Assembly: GCF_016894345.1 (NCBI RefSeq)
Contig: NZ_CP069798.1
Location: forward strand, 1 to 64,000
DNA from: Paralysiella testudinis
GTDB lineage: Bacteria > Pseudomonadota > Gammaproteobacteria > Burkholderiales > Neisseriaceae
DNA: 64,000 nucleotides
Reading direction: 5' to 3'
The stretch's first letter is position 1. The number at the start of each line of letters is the position of its first letter. This document shows positions 52,523 through 60,666 of this stretch, in pieces. A program made the translations under genes and the position numbers. Under the pieces are notes generated by a model. That model ran no database searches. It worked only from the letters and a program-made list of their open reading frames with translations, and was not told the origin of the DNA.

Positions 52523-52713
52523 ATACCAATCCTACAAAACAACCTAACTGCGTTGACTTGCCTACACGCCGCGCGAACGATTTTGTAAGATGCTAAAGCA
52601 TTCCGTACTAGATATACCGTCTGCGGCTCAGCTCAAAGAGCACGATTTACTACGGCGCTGAGGCACCCAGTAAATCAGTTCCGCCTTGTTATCTTGTTTT
52701 ATAAAATTGGCAT
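52523..52713. mobile_element. Divergent Correia-like element with atypical ends
   Basis: About 191 bp. The ends are inverted repeats ATACCAATCCTACAAAACAA and the complement of ATTGGCAT-type sequence rather than TATAGTG. The interior carries Correia segments (GCTCAGCTCAAAGAGCACGA, CGGCGCTGAGGCAC, GTAAATCAGTTCCGCCTTG). Confidence 0.6.
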
Positions 52714-52782
52714 CACAGCCATTAAATTAACCTTAAAAACAAACATCAAAACACCCAACCGCCGCCATAGGCAAAAAATAAT

Positions 52783-52811
52783 TTGACACCCAAAACGCCT
52801 TTCAGTATAGT
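52783..52811 (+). promoter_or_regulatory. tRNA-Met promoter
   Basis: -35 TTGACA (52783-52788) and -10 TATAGT (52806-52811) with a 17-nt spacer, 16 nt before the tRNA. A near-consensus stable-RNA promoter. Confidence 0.85.
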
Positions 52812-52827
52812 TTCGTCTTCATCAAAC

Positions 52828-52904
52828 GGCGAATTAGCTCAGTCGGTTAGAGCAGAGGAATCATAATCCTTGTGTCCGGGGTTCGAATCCCTGATTCGCC
52901 ACCA
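52828..52904 (+). tRNA. tRNA-Met (anticodon CAU)
   Basis: The 77-nt cloverleaf has the acceptor stem GGCGAAT/ATTCGCC, D stem GCTC/GAGC, anticodon stem GAGGA/TCCTT around loop ATCATAA (anticodon CAT at 34-36), T arm GGGG-TTCGAAT-CCCT and an encoded CCA. The non-initiator acceptor pair (G1-C72) makes it elongator Met, or possibly tRNA-Ile2 with a lysidine-modified CAU. Its 3' half is duplicated at 61547-61593, marking an integration site. Confidence 0.93.
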
Positions 52905-52912
52905 ATCACAAG

Positions 52913-52944
52913 AAGCTAGGTTATTAAATAACCTAGCTTTTTTT
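52913..52944 (+). terminator. tRNA terminator
   Basis: AAGCTAGGTTATT and AATAACCTAGCTT form a palindromic stem followed by seven T's, 8 nt after the tRNA. Confidence 0.9.
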
Positions 52945-53000
52945 ATAAAATCTCATGTTCACTCCTTTAATTTGAAACCTCCGTGTGCCTTAATTGTGTC

Positions 53001-53270
53001 TCAAAGATCAATCTTAGAAACATGACTGAGTAAGTGCGTTGGTGCCAGATGGCCATACTTCTTCACCATCTCTATGGATTCCCATCCACCGAGTTCTTGT
53101 AAAATGTAAATATCCACTCCATTTTGAACCAACCAGCTTGCCCATGTATGCCTCAAGTCATGCCATCTAAAATCTTCAATATCTGACTTCTTTAAGGCGG
53201 CCTCCCAAACCTTTTGACTAATTCGCTTTAGCTTTAAAGGTTGGTTAAAGCGATCCGAGATAAACACACG
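53001..53270 (-). pseudogene. Tyrosine recombinase/integrase, C-terminal remnant
   Basis: About 89 residues survive. They hold [15 protein letters not shown] (box II His and Arg), [18 protein letters not shown] (second His/Trp position and the nucleophilic Tyr) and end SKIDL. The core-binding domain and first catalytic Arg are missing; homology ends near 53270, where an unrelated gene tail begins. The gene points toward the tRNA, as is normal for tRNA-integrating elements. Confidence 0.85.
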
Positions 53271-53271
53271 T

Positions 53272-53364
53272 ATTCAAAATACAGTTGAAAATGCCGGTAC
53301 CCAACAACTCACGCATGGAATAAAACTGACCAGTGAAGGATGGGAAGCCAGAGGTTTAGATTGA
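53272..53364 (+). pseudogene. C-terminal fragment of an unknown protein
   Basis: An open frame with coding-like composition (NAGTQQLTHGIKLTSEGWEA) ends TGA at 53364, with no start. It directly abuts the integrase breakpoint. The IS5-like copy lies between it and a terminator at 54158, which probably belonged to this gene. Confidence 0.45.
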
Positions 53365-53375
53365 TTTAAGCATTA

Positions 53376-54145
53376 GGGTCTGTTCACAATTACTTGTCAT
53401 AAAGGTAACCACATCACAATGCACCCCAATAAAACCGTACTGTGGAAGTTGCGTTTCAGCTTATCGTAACGGCTGGCAATCGCTCGGAAATGTTTCAAAC
53501 GGCAAAAGCATTATCTACCAAATGCCTGATTTTATATAAATACCAGTCCATGTCTTTATTTTTCTCTTCCCTATTTCTTTTATAGGGAATATTGGCTTTC
53601 GCACCGCTTTGCTCTATTTGCTCCCTGAGCCGGTCTGAATCGTAACCTTTGTCCGCATTAACCAACTCAGTTTCGGTAAGGTTGATGTTGTCAAGCAGCT
53701 CCGGTGCAACGGTGACATCATGGATATTGCCCGCAGTACTGAGCGCTGAAGCGCAGTGTTGGTGGGCACGGATATAACTGCCGTCTATGGCTACCCACTC
53801 CAAGTCACTCTCTTGGCTGAGCTGTTTCAAGATTGCAGTAAAAATGCCTTTTTCTGACCAACGGTTATAAGCGGTATAAACAGTATGATACTTGCCGAAA
53901 TACTCGGGTAAATCCCGCCACGGTATGCCGGTTCTTATTCTGTGAAGTATGCCTTCAAGAATTCTGCGCAAATTGGGTTTGCTATAAATACCCAAATCAC
54001 GCAGAATAGGTAACAGCTTCGTCCAATGTTCATCTTTGAGTAGTGTACGGGGCATCGCAGGTGTATTGGGGGGGTGTGAGAACTTCCTTTTATGCCTGCG
54101 TTTCTTTTTTATTCAAGGGTATGACAAGTAATTGTGAACAGACCC
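53376..54145 (-). mobile_element. IS5-family-like insertion sequence, copy A, deleted
   Basis: 770 bp between GGGTCTGTTCACAATTACTT and its inverted copy, flanked by TA on both sides. The transposase (from ATG 54055, MPRTLLKDEHWTKLLPILRD) has WRDLPEYFGKYHTVYTAYNRW and AIDGSYIRAHQHCA, but about 107 bp are missing relative to copy B after that block, and one base is lost near the end (NAFAV instead of NAFCRLKHF), so the DDE domain is broken. Confidence 0.9.
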
Positions 54146-54157
54146 TAGGAGTGATTA

Positions 54158-54194
54158 AAAAATCGGGAAAGAATTGTGGGCTTTCTCGATTTTT
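54158..54194 (+). terminator. Terminator downstream of IS copy A
   Basis: AAAATCGGGAAAG and CTTTCTCGATTTT form a stem with a T-rich tail. The IS seems to have separated it from the gene fragment ending at 53364. Confidence 0.7.
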
Positions 54195-54337
54195 GTATTT
54201 TATTTGCAAACCATTGATAAACTATTGGCATTTTAAATAAATTTCAGATAACAGAATCCTACACTGACAAGCATACATTGAAATATGTACAGGTTTTACG
54301 TACAAAAAATCAATAAGAAATCATAAGGAAGATAACC

Positions 54338-54586
54338 GTGGATAAAGTAATCTCTTATACCAGCGTGCGCGAAAACTTGGCACAAGTTATGAACGATGTG
54401 TGCAATGACAAAATCATTACCCACATTACCCGCCGTAATGGCGAAAACTGTGTTTTGATGTCGGAAGAAGAATATATGTCTATGTGCGAAACACTGTACT
54501 TGTTCGGCAACCCGGCAAATGCACGCCATCTGGAAAAATCGCTTCAGGAAGCGGAAGAAGGCAAGTTTGTGCAGATTGACTTGTGA
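54338..54586 (+). CDS. yefM: YefM/Phd-type antitoxin
   Basis: The 82-aa antitoxin has the Phd/YefM fold opening (ISYTSVRENLAQVMNDVCND), ITRRNGENCVLMSEEEY and a C-terminal acidic tail that would wrap the toxin. It starts with GTG, preceded by AAGGAAG. The toxin gene follows directly. Such antitoxins repress their own operon with the toxin as corepressor. Confidence 0.9.
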   Translation: MDKVISYTSVRENLAQVMNDVCNDKIITHITRRNGENCVLMSEEEYMSMCETLYLFGNPANARHLEKSLQEAEEGKFVQIDL

Positions 54587-54597
54587 AAGGTGCAACC

Positions 54598-54858
54598 ATG
54601 CAGCACCGTTTCACCGCATCGGCAGCCGAAGATTTCCAGTATTGGATGAAACATGATCAAAAGAAAGTTGAACGCATCAAAATACTGGTGGCCGACATCA
54701 AACAAAACCATCCGCGCGGCATTGGCAAACCGGAGCCGTTAAAACATCAAAAACAGGGCTTATGGTCGCAGCGGATAGACCGAGAACACCGCTTAGTGCA
54801 TGCGATCGAGGATCGCATACTCACCATTTATGCCTGCCGTTTTCATTATGGCAAGTAA
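54598..54858 (+). CDS. yoeB: YoeB-type mRNA interferase toxin
   Basis: The 86-aa RelE/YoeB RNase cuts mRNA on the ribosome. It has FTASAAEDFQYWMKHD, KPEPLKHQKQGLWSQRID and the catalytic end EHRLVHAIEDRILTIYACRFHYGK (Glu, Arg, His and Tyr as in YoeB). I prefer ATG 54598 with AAAGG upstream; GTG 54583 would overlap the antitoxin stop. It appears intact within an otherwise decayed island, fitting a stabilisation module. Confidence 0.9.
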   Translation: MQHRFTASAAEDFQYWMKHDQKKVERIKILVADIKQNHPRGIGKPEPLKHQKQGLWSQRIDREHRLVHAIEDRILTIYACRFHYGK

Positions 54859-54976
54859 CGCTACCGTTCTATAAAACAGTTACGGAATGCGAATCTTTCT
54901 TATATAAAGAAGCAATGCATATTCTTGATATGGTCATTGAACGCTATGACTATCAATATCCTCTTGAGATGAAGAA

Positions 54977-55096
54977 ATGTTTGATATCCATGGAAATAGT
55001 ATTAAAATGTGCGAAATAGCCATCCACCATCATATAGATTTCGGGCAATTCCCATATCATACAGATGCGTACTTGCTGACAGAACATCATGATTAG
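54977..55096 (+). CDS. Possible small ORF ahead of the transporter remnant
   Basis: A 39-aa ORF (MFDIHGNSIKMCEIAIHHH...) overlaps the transporter start by 8 nt. An alternative overlapping frame from ATG 54915 also exists. Either could be a leader or a gene fragment. Weak support. Confidence 0.25.
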   Translation: MFDIHGNSIKMCEIAIHHHIDFGQFPYHTDAYLLTEHHD

Positions 55097-55970
55097 CTCA
55101 CGTCAAAAATGGGAATTCGGTCTCATTGCAATCACAGCACTTTGGGGATGGTCGTTTGTCGCCATTCATGATGCCTTAGCGTTTTTAAGTGACTCCGCTT
55201 TTAATGCATACCGCTTTTTAAGTGCAGCCTCCATATTGGGTTTGATTCTTTTAATCAAGAAGCACGCCATCTCCCAGTATGACTGGTTTGCAGGTGGGGT
55301 TGCCGGGCTGGCGCTGTATGCCGCATTTTTATTTCAAACTAAAGGACTGGGGCTGACATCTCCATCTAATGCCAGCTTCATCACTGGTTTAGCCGTGGTG
55401 TTTACACCGCTGTTTATGTGGCTGCTATATAAAATTTTGCCAACCTGAAAACAAGCATTGGGCGCGACATTGGCCACTATCGGCTTAGCACTGTTAACCC
55501 TAAGGGGGCTGAGTGTACATTTGGGCAATATGCTGGTTTTGCTTTGCGCTGCTTCATTTGCATTGCATATTATTATTCTGTCCAAAGTCAGTAAATCGGG
55601 TGATGTTATTTCTTTGAGTTTTGTTCAAATTGCTGTTGTAGGCTTGTGCTCATTGATTCAGGCGCTGGTATTCGATGAGTTCTCTATCCCACATCAAAAC
55701 AGTGTATGGACGGCTATTTTAATTATCGGCATTTTGGGCACTGCACTTGGGTTTTATGTACAAACACGTGCCCAAGTAGAATCCTCACCCAACAGAATAG
55801 CGCTGATTATTGTTCTTGAGCCTGTATTCGGCGACTTATTCGGCTATTTGCTCGCTCATGATAGGCTGACTCTGCAAAACTGGGTTGGTGCGGTATTGAT
55901 TATTTTGGAAATGCTGGTGACGGAATGGCAAATTAAAAGGAAAAAACAAACTATTGATGTTGCGCATTAG
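55089..55970 (+). pseudogene. EamA/DMT-family transporter with in-frame stop
   Basis: About 293 codons of a ten-helix drug/metabolite transporter: ITALWGWSFVAIHDAL, two EamA repeats, and the C-terminal YVQTRAQVESSPNRIALIIVLEPVFG. A TGA at 55446-55448 (LLYKILPT-stop-KQALGATLA) interrupts the frame, probably from a Trp TGG. The frame is otherwise intact on both sides, so this is a single nonsense mutation. Confidence 0.85.
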
Positions 55971-56067
55971 AGTTGAAGCTTTTTATTTAAAAAATAATCA
56001 TTTCATTCAAAAACTTATGTAACAATTATGCAGCCTTAAAATTTAAATAGTTATACCAATAAAAAAG

Positions 56068-56180
56068 CCCGCCACCGCACAATTTCCTGTACGGTGGCGG
56101 GCTTTTTCAGGCAGCCATTTGCATGGCCGAATCGGATTTGTAGTTGGCTTCGATGATGGCGCGCAACACCGGCGGCGATA
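56068..56180. repeat. 113-bp direct repeat, copy 1
   Basis: This copy and 60304-60416 match at 111 of 113 positions. Read on the minus strand it encodes a protein tail (VLRAIIEANYKSDSAMQMAA, then stop) followed by a strong GC hairpin and T-run, the terminator of a lost gene. Confidence 0.9.
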
Positions 56181-56230
56181 TGAACCGCCCCGAGATTCCG
56201 GGAGACACAACTCTCTGAGAGAATCTCATC

Positions 56231-56720
56231 ATGAAAAGCAAATACGCACCCGAAGCAAAGCAACGCGCCATTCGACTGGTACAAGAGCAACGCAGCGAAT
56301 ATCCAACCAATGGGTGACCATTGTCGCCATCGCCACCAAAATAGGCTGAGACCTTTGCAAAACCAGATATCTGTCGCACCCGCGCAGGCGGGTGCCCAGT
56401 GCAAAGCAGCGCTTTGCTTATTTCGCACATTCCTGAAAATAACAAATTCTCTGTAAAATCAAATATTTGATTTTTTCTATTTTGATAGTGGCTACTTGCC
56501 CGATAACTGAAGCTGCGCTTCAGGCTGGGCTCCTGCCTGCGCAGGAGCGACGGAAATGACGTTTTGCAAAGGTCTCAGGCTGTTCACCCGAAACCCTGCG
56601 CAGCTGGATTAAACGACATGAAGCCGATATGGCCGATAACGGCCAAGCCGTTAACGATGCCCGGCGCATCAAGCAACTGGAAAAAGAGAATAAAGAATTA
56701 CAGCGTGCCAATGTAACATC
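56231..56720 (+). pseudogene. IS3-family OrfA remnant
   Basis: The start ATG 56231 opens KSKYAPEAKQRAIRLVQEQR, the IS3 OrfA HTH. A frameshift near 56310 and a 229-bp MITE at 56348 interrupt it. After the MITE it resumes CSPETLRSWIKRHEADMADN and a leucine-zipper-like ARRIKQLEKENKELQRANV, then is truncated. OrfB with the DDE domain is absent. Confidence 0.85.
56348..56576. mobile_element. 229-bp MITE in the IS3 remnant
   Basis: Perfect 16-bp terminal inverted repeats GAGACCTTTGCAAAAC, with an AGGCT duplication on both sides (56343-56347 and 56577-56581). Removing it restores the IS3 OrfA frame at CSPETL. There is no coding capacity. The ends resemble those of some neisserial IS5-group elements. 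Confidence 0.85.
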
Positions 56721-56738
56721 GCGCCGATTTTGTCATGC

Positions 56739-56783
56739 TTTTGCTTTATTTTTGTCATACCAAGTGACAAAAATAAAGCAAAA
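56739..56783. repeat. 19-bp perfect AT-rich hairpin
   Basis: TTTTGCTTTATTTTTGTCA (56739-56757) and its exact complement (56765-56783) around a 7-nt loop. It lies at the junction where the IS3 remnant ends. Confidence 0.9.
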
Positions 56784-56798
56784 AATCACCGCCCCACA

Positions 56799-56892
56799 AT
56801 TTTTTAAAGCCCTTTTGAACCCAAATTCAAAGGGCTTTAATTTTGCCATTTGATGCTGCTTACTCTGCCTGCAAAGCGGCACGATTGCTGGG
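56799..56892 (+). repeat. Hairpin module R1
   Basis: AAAGCCCTTTTGAA and TTCAAAGGGCTTT form a stem, followed by a conserved stretch ending GCAAAGCGGCACGATTGCTG. A close copy lies at 58433-58524. Each copy precedes a different small ORF by about 55-60 nt. Confidence 0.85.
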
Positions 56893-56952
56893 CTCTTTTA
56901 TTGATGTACGGCATTATGTGTCCATTGATAAACGGAATGCGGGAGCGTCAAA

Positions 56953-57234
56953 ATGAACCTGAACCACGGATATCCAGCATCGTTTAAAGCCCGAAACATT
57001 GATATTACCTTTGCCTATAACATCGCACTGGCCGAAATTGCGGCAGCTTTGCACTTAGATAATGCCACCGTAACCGGCTGGCTGGGCAGCTATAATGGCC
57101 GCTTGTTTGGCAGTGAGGTAGCTTTCCATATTGCGGCCGAAAGCGATAACTTGGATGTGCATATTGCTGTTCGGCGTGTTATGCGGCGCTGGCTGCGCCG
57201 GCCTACATCGGCAGAGCAGCAATCATACCAATAA
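56953..57234 (+). CDS. Unknown 93-aa protein downstream of module R1, truncated by IS630
   Basis: ATG 56953 follows GGGAG. The N-terminal region (ITFAYNIALAEIAAALHLDN) is helical and the C-terminus Arg-rich (RRVMRRWLRRPTSAEQQ). The stop codon lies in the IS630 terminal repeat, so the native 3' end is lost. No family is recognised. Confidence 0.5.
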   Translation: MNLNHGYPASFKARNIDITFAYNIALAEIAAALHLDNATVTGWLGSYNGRLFGSEVAFHIAAESDNLDVHIAVRRVMRRWLRRPTSAEQQSYQ

Positions 57235-58330
57235 AAATAAATAAGCTATAATCACCCTATGCCTAAACTGACCCCAAAAAACCACCAGCTCACCGAGCAT
57301 GATTTTCTCAAACTCGCCAAAACAGAATCCCACCCACGGGCACGGACACGGTTGTTTATATTGCACCAACTGCAACAAGGTCAAACACCCGAAGAAATCG
57401 CCCCACGGTTTGGACTCCATCCGCTAACCATACACATATTACGGCGCAAATATTGGGAATTCGGTATTGAACAGGCCATTTACGACAAACAGCGACCCGG
57501 CCGCAACAGCAAACTAAAGCCGCAAGACCATCAAGCCTTCAAACAACGCATCATCGAAGAACAAGAAAAACGCGAAGGCGGCAGGCTCACCGCCGAAGAC
57601 ATCCATACCATTGCCGCCCAAGAATTCAATGTCCACTACAAACACAGCAGCTGCCTATATCCTTTGTTGCACCGTATCGGCATGAGTTGGATCACCGCCC
57701 GCAGCCGCCATCCGCAGGCAGACCCACAAGCGCAAGACGCTTTTAAAAAAACTTTACCGACCGGGTAAAAGCGGTATTACCTGAACACATCAAACCCGAA
57801 CACGTCGACATTTGGTTTCAAGACGAAAGCCGCATCGGACAACAAGGCAGCCTCACCCGTGTATGGCACGAAAAGGGAAAAAGACCACGCATTATCCGCC
57901 AACAGCAGTTTGAATACGCCTATATCTTTGGTGCAGTGTGCTTGAGAACCGGAACAACAGCGGCTTTGGTGATGCCTAGTGTGAACAAAGAGGCGATGCT
58001 GCTGCATTTACGGCAAATATCGAAAGAAACCCCGAAGGCCGGCATGCTGTGGTGGTGATGGACGGTGCGGGTTGGCATCAGGATGTCAGCGAACTGAAAA
58101 ACATATCGATATTGAAACTGCCGCCGTATTCACCGGAATTAAACCCTATAGAACGGATATGGCGGCAGCTGAAGCAAACCTCTTTATCCAACCGTTGCTA
58201 TAAGGGCTATGGGCAGATTGTAGAGGCCGGCTGTCCTGCGTGGAATGCGTTGGTTGCAGAAAAAGACAAGCTCTGTTCGCTGGTGGCTTGTGAATGGGCT
58301 TTATTATAGATTATTTATTTTAAATGGTAT
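57225..58330 (+). mobile_element. IS630-family insertion sequence, frameshifted
   Basis: The ends ATACCA and TGGTAT sit in longer imperfect AT-rich inverted repeats. The transposase has a Leu/Arg-rich HTH region from ATG 57259 (IAPRFGLHPLTIHILRRKYW), then DDE blocks IWFQDESRIGQQGSLTRVW, VVVMDGAGWHQDVS and LPPYSPELNPIERIWRQLK. Two frame changes break it: at a run of seven A's near 57753 and again near 58030. The first could be slippage-prone, but the second makes an active enzyme unlikely. Confidence 0.85.
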
Positions 58331-58401
58331 CACAAGGCGCTCCGGGTGATTCTTGTTATTTGATGGCATCGGTATTGCTGGCACAGGTTTAATACATAAA
58401 G

Positions 58402-58429
58402 CGGCGGCGGTTTTTACGCCGCCTTTTTT
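58402..58429 (+). terminator. Terminator before module R2
   Basis: GGCGGCG and CGCCGCC with loop TTTTTA and a run of six T's. The upstream frame ending near 58391 (GDSCYLMASVLLAQV) is probably the tail of a gene cut by the IS630. Confidence 0.75.
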
Positions 58430-58432
58430 GCT

Positions 58433-58524
58433 TTTTAAAGCCCTTTTGAATCTATATTTAAAAGGGCTTTAAATTTGCCATCTGATGCTCATTATCTGCC
58501 TTACAAAGCGGCACGATTGCTGGG
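58433..58524 (+). repeat. Hairpin module R2
   Basis: Second copy of the module at 56799: AAAGCCCTTTTGAA, a variable loop, AAAAGGGCTTTAA, then TTTGCCATCTGATGCT and CAAAGCGGCACGATTGCTGG. It follows a terminator and precedes another small ORF. Confidence 0.85.
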
Positions 58525-58576
58525 TGTTGTCGGCCACCAGAGTTATGATGGATACATCAAAACAAGGAGCCGCAGC

Positions 58577-58798
58577 ATGTATAAAATGACCCGCAAAGCC
58601 ATGTATGACATTTTTGGCGACATCGTAATGCATCAAGCTGTAACAGCCGCTTGGCACGGTGACGAATACACCCATCCGAAGCACGGCGTTTGCCGCGCGG
58701 TGTTTTACGGGGTTTGGCAGAACGAAATTGTTTGCCTGCTTAAGCCAGGCAGCACGCAGCCGGTGGCGTTTTATTTGATGCAAAGGCCGCAATACTAG
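58577..58798 (+). CDS. Unknown 73-aa protein downstream of module R2
   Basis: ATG 58577 has an AAGGAG site. The sequence MYKMTRKAMYDIFGDIVMHQ is followed by an aromatic, Cys-containing half (GVCRAVFYGVWQNEIVCLLK). The TAG stop is formed with the first base of IS copy B, so the original C-terminus may be missing. No family is recognised. Confidence 0.5.
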   Translation: MYKMTRKAMYDIFGDIVMHQAVTAAWHGDEYTHPKHGVCRAVFYGVWQNEIVCLLKPGSTQPVAFYLMQRPQY

Positions 58799-59674
58799 GG
58801 TCTGTTCACAATTACTTGTCATACCCTTGAATAAAAAAGAAACGCAGGCATAAAAGGAAGTTCTCACCCCCCCCCAATACACCTGCGATGCCCCGTACAC
58901 TACTCAAAGATGAACATTGGACGAAGCTGTTACCCTATTCTGCGTGATTTGGGTATTTATAGCAAACCCAATTTGCGCAGAATTCTTGAAGGCATACTTT
59001 ACAGAATAAGAACCGGCATACCGTGGCGGGATTTGCCCGAGTATTTCGGCAAGTATCATACTGTTTATACCGCTTATAACCGTTGGTCAGAAAAAGGCAT
59101 TTTTACTGCAATCTTGAAACAGCTCAGCCAAGAGAGTGACTTGGAGTGGGTAGCCATAGACGGCAGTTATATCCGTGCTCACCAACACTGCGCCGCAGCC
59201 TCAGCGCTCAGTGCGCAAGAGGATCACGCAATCGGTATGAGCTGAGGCGGCAGAACCAGCAAGATTCATCTGGCTGTAGATGCTGCAGGCAATCCGATTG
59301 AGGTTATCGTTACTGCGGGCAATATCCATGATGTCACCGTTGCACCGGAGCTGCTTGACAACATCAACCTTGCCGAAACTGAGTTGGTTAATGCGGACAA
59401 AGGTTACGATTCAGACCGGCTCAGGGAGCAAATAGAGCAAAGCGGTGCGAAAGCCAATATTCCCTATAAAAGAAATAGGGAAGAGAAAAATAAAGACATG
59501 GACTGGTATTTATATAAAATCAGGCATTTGGTAGAGAATGCCTTTTGCCGTTTGAAACATTTCCGAGCGATTGCCAGCCGTTACGATAAGCTGAAACGTA
59601 ACTTCCACAGTACGGTTTTATTGGGGTGCATTGTGATGTGGTTACCTTTGTGACAAGTAATTGTGAACAGACCC
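58798..59674 (+). mobile_element. IS5-family-like insertion sequence, copy B, full length
   Basis: 877 bp with GGGTCTGTTCACAATTACTT inverted repeats and flanking TA. The transposase has two lesions: an extra C near 58934 (LLPY instead of LLPI) and a TGA at 59243-59245 after AIGMS, where an Arg codon is expected before GGRTSKIHLAVD. The DDE second half (ELVNADKGYDSDRLRE, HLVENAFCRLKHFRAIA) is intact from 59260 on. Confidence 0.9.
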
Positions 59675-59675
59675 T

Positions 59676-60233
59676 AGGGCTGATATTATTTTTAATACCG
59701 ATTTTTCAAAAAATAATATGGCTGAATCTGATATTTCAGCTTACTTTATATGTGCATCAAAACTTCCTGTAGGCCATACTTGGGGAAATACACCTTTAAG
59801 ATGGTGGGATGATGAAGGCTTTAAAAAACGCTATGGGACTTTTACTTACGAAATTCAATACAATCAAATAATAACCCAAAATTATGCACTTATTGAACAA
59901 AATAATCTGTTCTCTAAAACAGATCAAGATAACTGGAGCTATGGTCGGCCTGAATATTATGAACTTCCTTTTCTTCTATTCAGTAGCTCCAGTGAAAAAG
60001 TAGCAGCTAATCTGCCTGTACCTTTAAAGAAAAGTCAATATCAGAAAGGTTTATATCTATATCAGCAAAAAGGTAGAACCTTAATTCTGATTGATAATAA
60101 TTTTGATGTGCGTAAAAAAAGTGAGCTTCCTATAAATATACGCGTGCCAAACATACCTAGTACTACATCCGCACTTGCCTGTGTATGGGAGGACGATTTT
60201 GTTATCCAAAGTGATTATAAAGATAAAAAATGA
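59676..60233 (+). CDS. Unknown AT-rich gene, 5' end probably lost to IS copy B
   Basis: The first ATG is 59718, but the frame is open back to the IS edge (FNTDFSKNN before MAESDIS), so the true N-terminus is probably missing. It holds at least 171 residues, rich in aromatic and charged residues (LRWWDDEGFKKRYGTFTYE, YGRPEYYELPFLLFSSS), with no signal or membrane segment. Codon use is AT-rich, unlike the core genes. Function unknown. Confidence 0.5.
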   Translation, partial: RADIIFNTDFSKNNMAESDISAYFICASKLPVGHTWGNTPLRWWDDEGFKKRYGTFTYEIQYNQIITQNYALIEQNNLFSKTDQDNWSYGRPEYYELPFLLFSSSSEKVAANLPVPLKKSQYQKGLYLYQQKGRTLILIDNNFDVRKKSELPINIRVPNIPSTTSALACVWEDDFVIQSDYKDKK

Positions 60234-60303
60234 TCAATAAATTAAATTATTAGTAATTTTTCTTGCTTCTATATTCATTCTTACGCAAATAATTACTACC
60301 ACT

Positions 60304-60416
60304 CCCGCCACCGCACAATTTCCTGTACGGTGGCGGGCTTTTTCAGGCAGCCATTTGCATGGCCGAATCGGATTTGCAGTTGGCTTCGATGATGGCGCGC
60401 AACACCGACGGCGATA
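60304..60416. repeat. 113-bp direct repeat, copy 2
   Basis: Matches copy 1 except for two bases. On the minus strand it reads ANHRFNSVSPSVLRAIIEAN and so on to the same stop, keeping a few more codons than copy 1. The hairpin remains but its T-run is lost. Confidence 0.9.
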
Positions 60417-60499
60417 CGCTATTAAATCGGTGATTGGCTGAGGTACAGATAGCGGTTCGGGAAACACTGAAGCCGCCTAATGGGCAGCCTCTTGAGGGT

Positions 60500-60666
60500 T
60501 TATTTCTGGCGAGTCTGCCCGAACCGGAATTTCTTTGTGTAGTTGGCTGCCATCCATTCGAGATTACGCTTGGTCTCTTGCCGCAGCCATTCAATCTCGG
60601 ATGTGCTCAACATCCGGGGCTTTGCGGATGCGTCCGGCTTCGCCTTGAGTGAATTTGTTGATTCCA
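60500..60666 (-). CDS. Possible small protein overlapping the phosphoribosyltransferase remnant
   Basis: A 55-aa ORF (MESTNSLKAKPDASAKPRML, then SEIEWLRQETKRNLEWMAAN) begins inside the upstream gene and overlaps it by about 75 nt in another frame. The Trp-rich helical segment looks coding. If the TGA at 60591 is a mutation, the upstream frame continues only eight more codons. Confidence 0.4.

Noticed and set aside
57753..57765. Programmed frameshift at the A7 run of the IS630 transposase
   Set aside because: The run could slip, but a second unrelated frame change near 58030 breaks the gene anyway, so decay is the simpler reading.
58469..58900. 143-codon minus-strand frame spanning the R2 ORF and the IS copy B end
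   Set aside because: It crosses an IS boundary and is the complement of the real small ORF.
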